A stretch of DNA of 64,000 nt from Stercorarius parasiticus (lineage: Eukaryota > Chordata > Aves > Charadriiformes > Stercorariidae). The position numbers and the translations under genes were made by a program. Numbering within the stretch: position 1 is the stretch's first letter; the number at the start of each line of letters is the position of its first letter. The notes under the pieces are model-generated. The model was not told the DNA's origin, searched no databases, and saw only the letters and a program-made list of their open reading frames with translations. Positions 61,351-64,000 of this stretch are shown here, piece by piece. The stretch is from assembly GCA_013396915.1 (NCBI GenBank), contig VWZL01000430.1, positions 1,253,309 through 1,317,308 of the forward strand. Direction: 5' to 3'.

Positions 61351-62880
61351 ACTCCCTGTCTTCCTTTGCATCTCTCCTTTGCTCTTCAAAGTGATGTTGA
61401 AGGTAGAGAAAGTAGCTCCAGAAAGCAGCGGGGAGGCAGAGAAGTCACTCCCCGGTCCGGGGTTTTAGAAATAAAGTGTCCCAGTGGGTTGGGGTGCCCC
61501 CAAGTCCCTGCGCGAGGATGGGGGCACCTTCTCAGAAAGCCACAAACCCTCACCCTGACCACAGCTGGCAGCCGGCCTGGGTCACAGCGGGCTCTGCCTC
61601 CAGGCACCACAGCTGGAGAACACTCAAGGGAGCGATATCAGCCTCCATTCAGTGGGTGGAAACCGCAAGGAGCGATCCTCCGAGGGCTGGGAGGGGGCTG
61701 AGCGCAGGGCCAGGCCCCCTGGGGCACCCCCAGTGCCTCCCCCAGCAGCAAACACCGCCATGCGTTGCACCAGGGGATGCTCTGTCCATGCCTCTGCAAA
61801 ACAGAATGGGGATATTTGGGGCTAACTGTTGCTGGGGTTCTTTGCTCCCCGCTGTAAGGGGGATTTTTCCCCTCCGTGGGGTCCCTCTCGCCCCCTCCCC
61901 AGGGCAGGGCTCAGCCCTGACACCTGCCCATCGCCGTGGAGCTCTGCCGGGCTCACACACCCCGAGGAGCCCTCGCAGATGATGCTCGCCCACAAATCCA
62001 GCCAAGCAGCCGTGCTCGGCTTATTCCTCCTGCCGCTTTAACCCCACCGATTCCCCAGCATCTTCCTACCCCAAGGAAGGTTGCGGTGAACTTCTTGGGG
62101 AGGAAAAAAGACCAAGTAAAACAAATCCATGCCTCGGGGGGGGAAAGAGCATTGGGAGATGCTGCCTCTGCCTCTGAGCGTTATCTTCGGAGGCTGGGCA
62201 ATGGCTTTGCTCCACAATTAATTATACATGCTCTGTGGTCCGTCTGGGAGGCATTAATGGCTCCAGATGCGGATCATGGGGCTCTGCGTGGCACTGTAAA
62301 TACGCTGGAAGTCCAATTTGGATTTCCCCGGGTGCCTCATTTAAATGAATTATGTAAACCCTTTCCCCTCCTTTTTTGAGCAAAAGCCAGTCCGGCTGCT
62401 GCCCAATGTGTTAATCCCATGAATAAAATAAAAAACAAGGGAGACCATGCATTAAAAAGAATAAAACGATGCCATGGAGCGCTGGCATCGCCTGGGGACC
62501 AGGGCGGGCAGGGGAACGGTTCAGGACTGTGACTGCCTCCATCACCCTGGACCGGGGGGTCCCCTGCTTCTTCATGGTCCTAAACCCCTTGATGACCCCA
62601 GGAGGGTGCCGTTCCCATCCCTGGGTTTAAATTCAGTGTAATTTGGCAGCGCAGTGATCACAGCTCTCTTTGGTAAAGCAAACTGCTGAGTGACTTTGCC
62701 TGGGTTCCCCCATTTCCCACGTTACCCTTATTTCCCCCATATCCGTCACTCTGAGGTGCCTCCCCAGGGAGAGAAAATTAGAGCAATTAAAGCCCCATCG
62801 GTAGATAGCGCCGATGCCGGTATCTGGATGTCCCGGCAGTGCATGGTCTGATCCTACTCTCTGGACTGGGGCTGCTACCC

Positions 62881-62899
62881 GGGTGTGGGATGGGGAGGG
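62881..62899 (+). other. G-quadruplex motif
   Basis: GGGTGTGGGATGGGGAGGG fits the canonical pattern of four G-runs of three or more with loops of 1-3 bases; a further run of six G follows at 62908. Likely to fold in vitro. No gene start is visible nearby. Confidence 0.6.
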
Positions 62900-63100
62900 A
62901 CAGGCTGGGGGGGACACCCAACCCAGGGCTGTGTCTTCTGCCGAGCGAAAGATGGCAGATGCTGGCTGATGGATTATTCACCCAGAAAATGAGAAGGAAA
63001 AGGGCCACTCCGCTTCCGAAACAAGGTGGCTGTGGGTGCCAGGGGCTGGCCCATGCCCCGAGTTGGACCATTTGTTGAAGCCACCAGGATCTGGAGGCTG

Positions 63101-63504
63101 AATCACAGGAACCCAGACTGGCAGGGGTTAGAAGGGACCTCTGGAGATCATCTAGTCCAGCCCCCTGCCAGAGCAGGGTCACCCAGAGCAGGCAGCACAG
63201 GAACGCGTCCAGGAGGGTTTGGAATGTCTCCAGAGACGGAGACTCCACCACCTCTCTGGGCAGCCTGTGCCAGGGCTCTGCCACCCTCACGGGAAAGAAG
63301 TTCCTCCTCGTGTTGAGGTGGAACTTCCCANCAGGGCAGAGCAGAGGGGGAGGATGACCTCCCTCCACCTGCTGGCCACGCTGTTCTTGATGTCCCCCAG
63401 GATGTCATTGGCCTTCTTGGCCACAAGGTCCCAAGGTTGCTGGCTCATGGTCACCCTGTTGTCCACCAGGACTCCCAGGTGTCTTTCCACAGCGCTGCTC
63501 TCCA
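63101..63504 (-). repeat. CR1 LINE with internal loss at an N
   Basis: The right-hand (5') part, 63332-63504, is ORF2 sequence; the left part, 63101-63330, is the 3' untranslated region of the 'ccagactggcaggggttagaag' subfamily. The intervening few hundred bases (present in the copy at 7598-8099) are absent, and a single N stands at 63331. The terminal repeat is reduced to one degenerate unit. Confidence 0.93.
63332..63490 (-). pseudogene. CR1 ORF2 C-terminal fragment
   Basis: The minus strand reads ERHLGVLVDNRVTMSQQ, LVAKKANDILGDIKNSVAS and [11 protein letters not shown], the segment after the reverse-transcriptase palm domain. It is a relic without catalytic motif or start, cut at the N. 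The same segment at 42861-43232 differs at many residues, consistent with a different subfamily. Confidence 0.87.
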
Positions 63505-64000
63505 GAGCAGATGATGGTCCCTAAACCGGGCAGATGTTGGAGAGAGCCTGTAGCTCATCATCACTGCCAGAGCTGGAGCGACAAGACCCTGCCGTATATT
63601 TCTTAAATACCCAGCTAACCTCCCAAAAGTAGAGCTGCCGCTGCAGGGTGTATGCACAGCATGGGGACATTTCCCTTTGGAAGTGACAATCACCAAAAAA
63701 AAGGAAGTTTTTAGACCCTCACTGACCCTGTGCCGGTTGTGCACCCACCACGTGCACAACCTCTCCTTGGTGCATCCCTTTTCCATCAGCCCTGTGAAGC
63801 AAAGCTGCGGTCGGGGAATCCCAGGGGTAATGCGGGGCTGTCCGGCAGCAGGTTGTCACCCCAAGAAAGAGGCTGACAGCCCCCATGGGATGCTCCCTGC
63901 AGCCTTGGGGGAGCTCGGGGGTGATGCCCAGCTGGCGGGGGCTGCTGCCCGTCCCCCCTGCCTGCCCACAGCTGGGTATTTGGACTCAGAAATGGATCTC
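63505..64000. other. Unique sequence to window edge
   Basis: No gene or repeat was recognised. GC-rich over the last 200 bp. Confidence 0.45.

Larger units (their letters stand above)
58386..63100. other. GC-rich non-coding sequence
   Basis: About 4.7 kb with no gene I can support. It contains a 24-bp minisatellite (59426-59545), A-rich and T-rich tracts, a TTTA/GTTT microsatellite, and G-rich runs at 59150-59220 and 62881-62914. The segment 62170-62360 has the look of a conserved non-coding element. Open frames up to 168 codons occur in several phases at once, without domains. Confidence 0.42.

Noticed and set aside
1..64000. CRISPR arrays, insertion sequences, operons or phage modules
   Set aside because: The repeats are LINE, SINE, LTR and microsatellite types of vertebrate DNA; there are no spaced identical repeats, no ribosome-binding-site-led gene rows and no prokaryotic gene.
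1..64000. tRNA, rRNA or microRNA genes
   Set aside because: No segment was recognised with convincing A and B boxes plus cloverleaf, or rRNA similarity. Hairpins such as 12498-12526 are simple AT palindromes. A tRNAscan-SE or Infernal run would be decisive.

Overview
The window looks like nuclear DNA from a bird, and I find no protein-coding gene in it that I can support. The organism call rests on about twenty CR1 LINE copies. Most have the avian 3' end: a conserved tail (AAGGTCCCTTCCAACCC in sense) followed by short direct repeats of ATTCTATG or ATTCTGTG. One endogenous-retrovirus solo LTR, one very old MIR-type SINE remnant and a few ancient archosaur-style CR1 pieces fit the same picture. 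I cannot name the order or species. Whether this is intergenic DNA or a long intron cannot be decided from the sequence alone.

Layout. From 1 to about 7.6 kb is mostly unique, AT-leaning DNA with two short minus-strand CR1 tails (832-990, 4966-5140) and a strong RFX X-box-like palindrome at 6221. From 7.6 to 13.1 kb there are four CR1 copies of different subfamilies and a 95-bp palindromic AT-rich array abutting the 5' end of one of them. From 13 to 26 kb is largely unique, with an ancient CR1 reverse-transcriptase fragment (14982), a 17-bp tandem repeat, a poly-A tract ending in an N (22073), and a CR1 fragment cut off by an LTR-like start (22754). From 26 to 31 kb there are two CR1 copies and a 660-bp solo LTR with a 5-bp target duplication (30237-30896). 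From 31 to 41 kb is AT-rich and CR1-poor, with a MIR remnant (34752), an ancient CR1 3' end (36614) and stretches that resemble conserved non-coding DNA. From 41 to 58.4 kb is CR1-dense and includes the longest copy (42370-43232), which carries an inactivated reverse-transcriptase C-terminus. From 58.4 to 64 kb the sequence becomes GC-rich, with a 24-bp minisatellite, G-rich tracts and one more CR1.

Function. Nothing here forms an operon, pathway or defence system. The long open frames are either CR1 relics or chance frames in GC-rich DNA, without recognisable domains. The CR1 copies fall into several visible subfamilies in both orientations (about 14 minus, 7 plus), so the region has collected insertions over a long time. 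Two of the three ambiguous bases (56798, 63331) lie inside CR1 copies at points where a few hundred bases of the element are missing, so they probably mark compressed assembly gaps.
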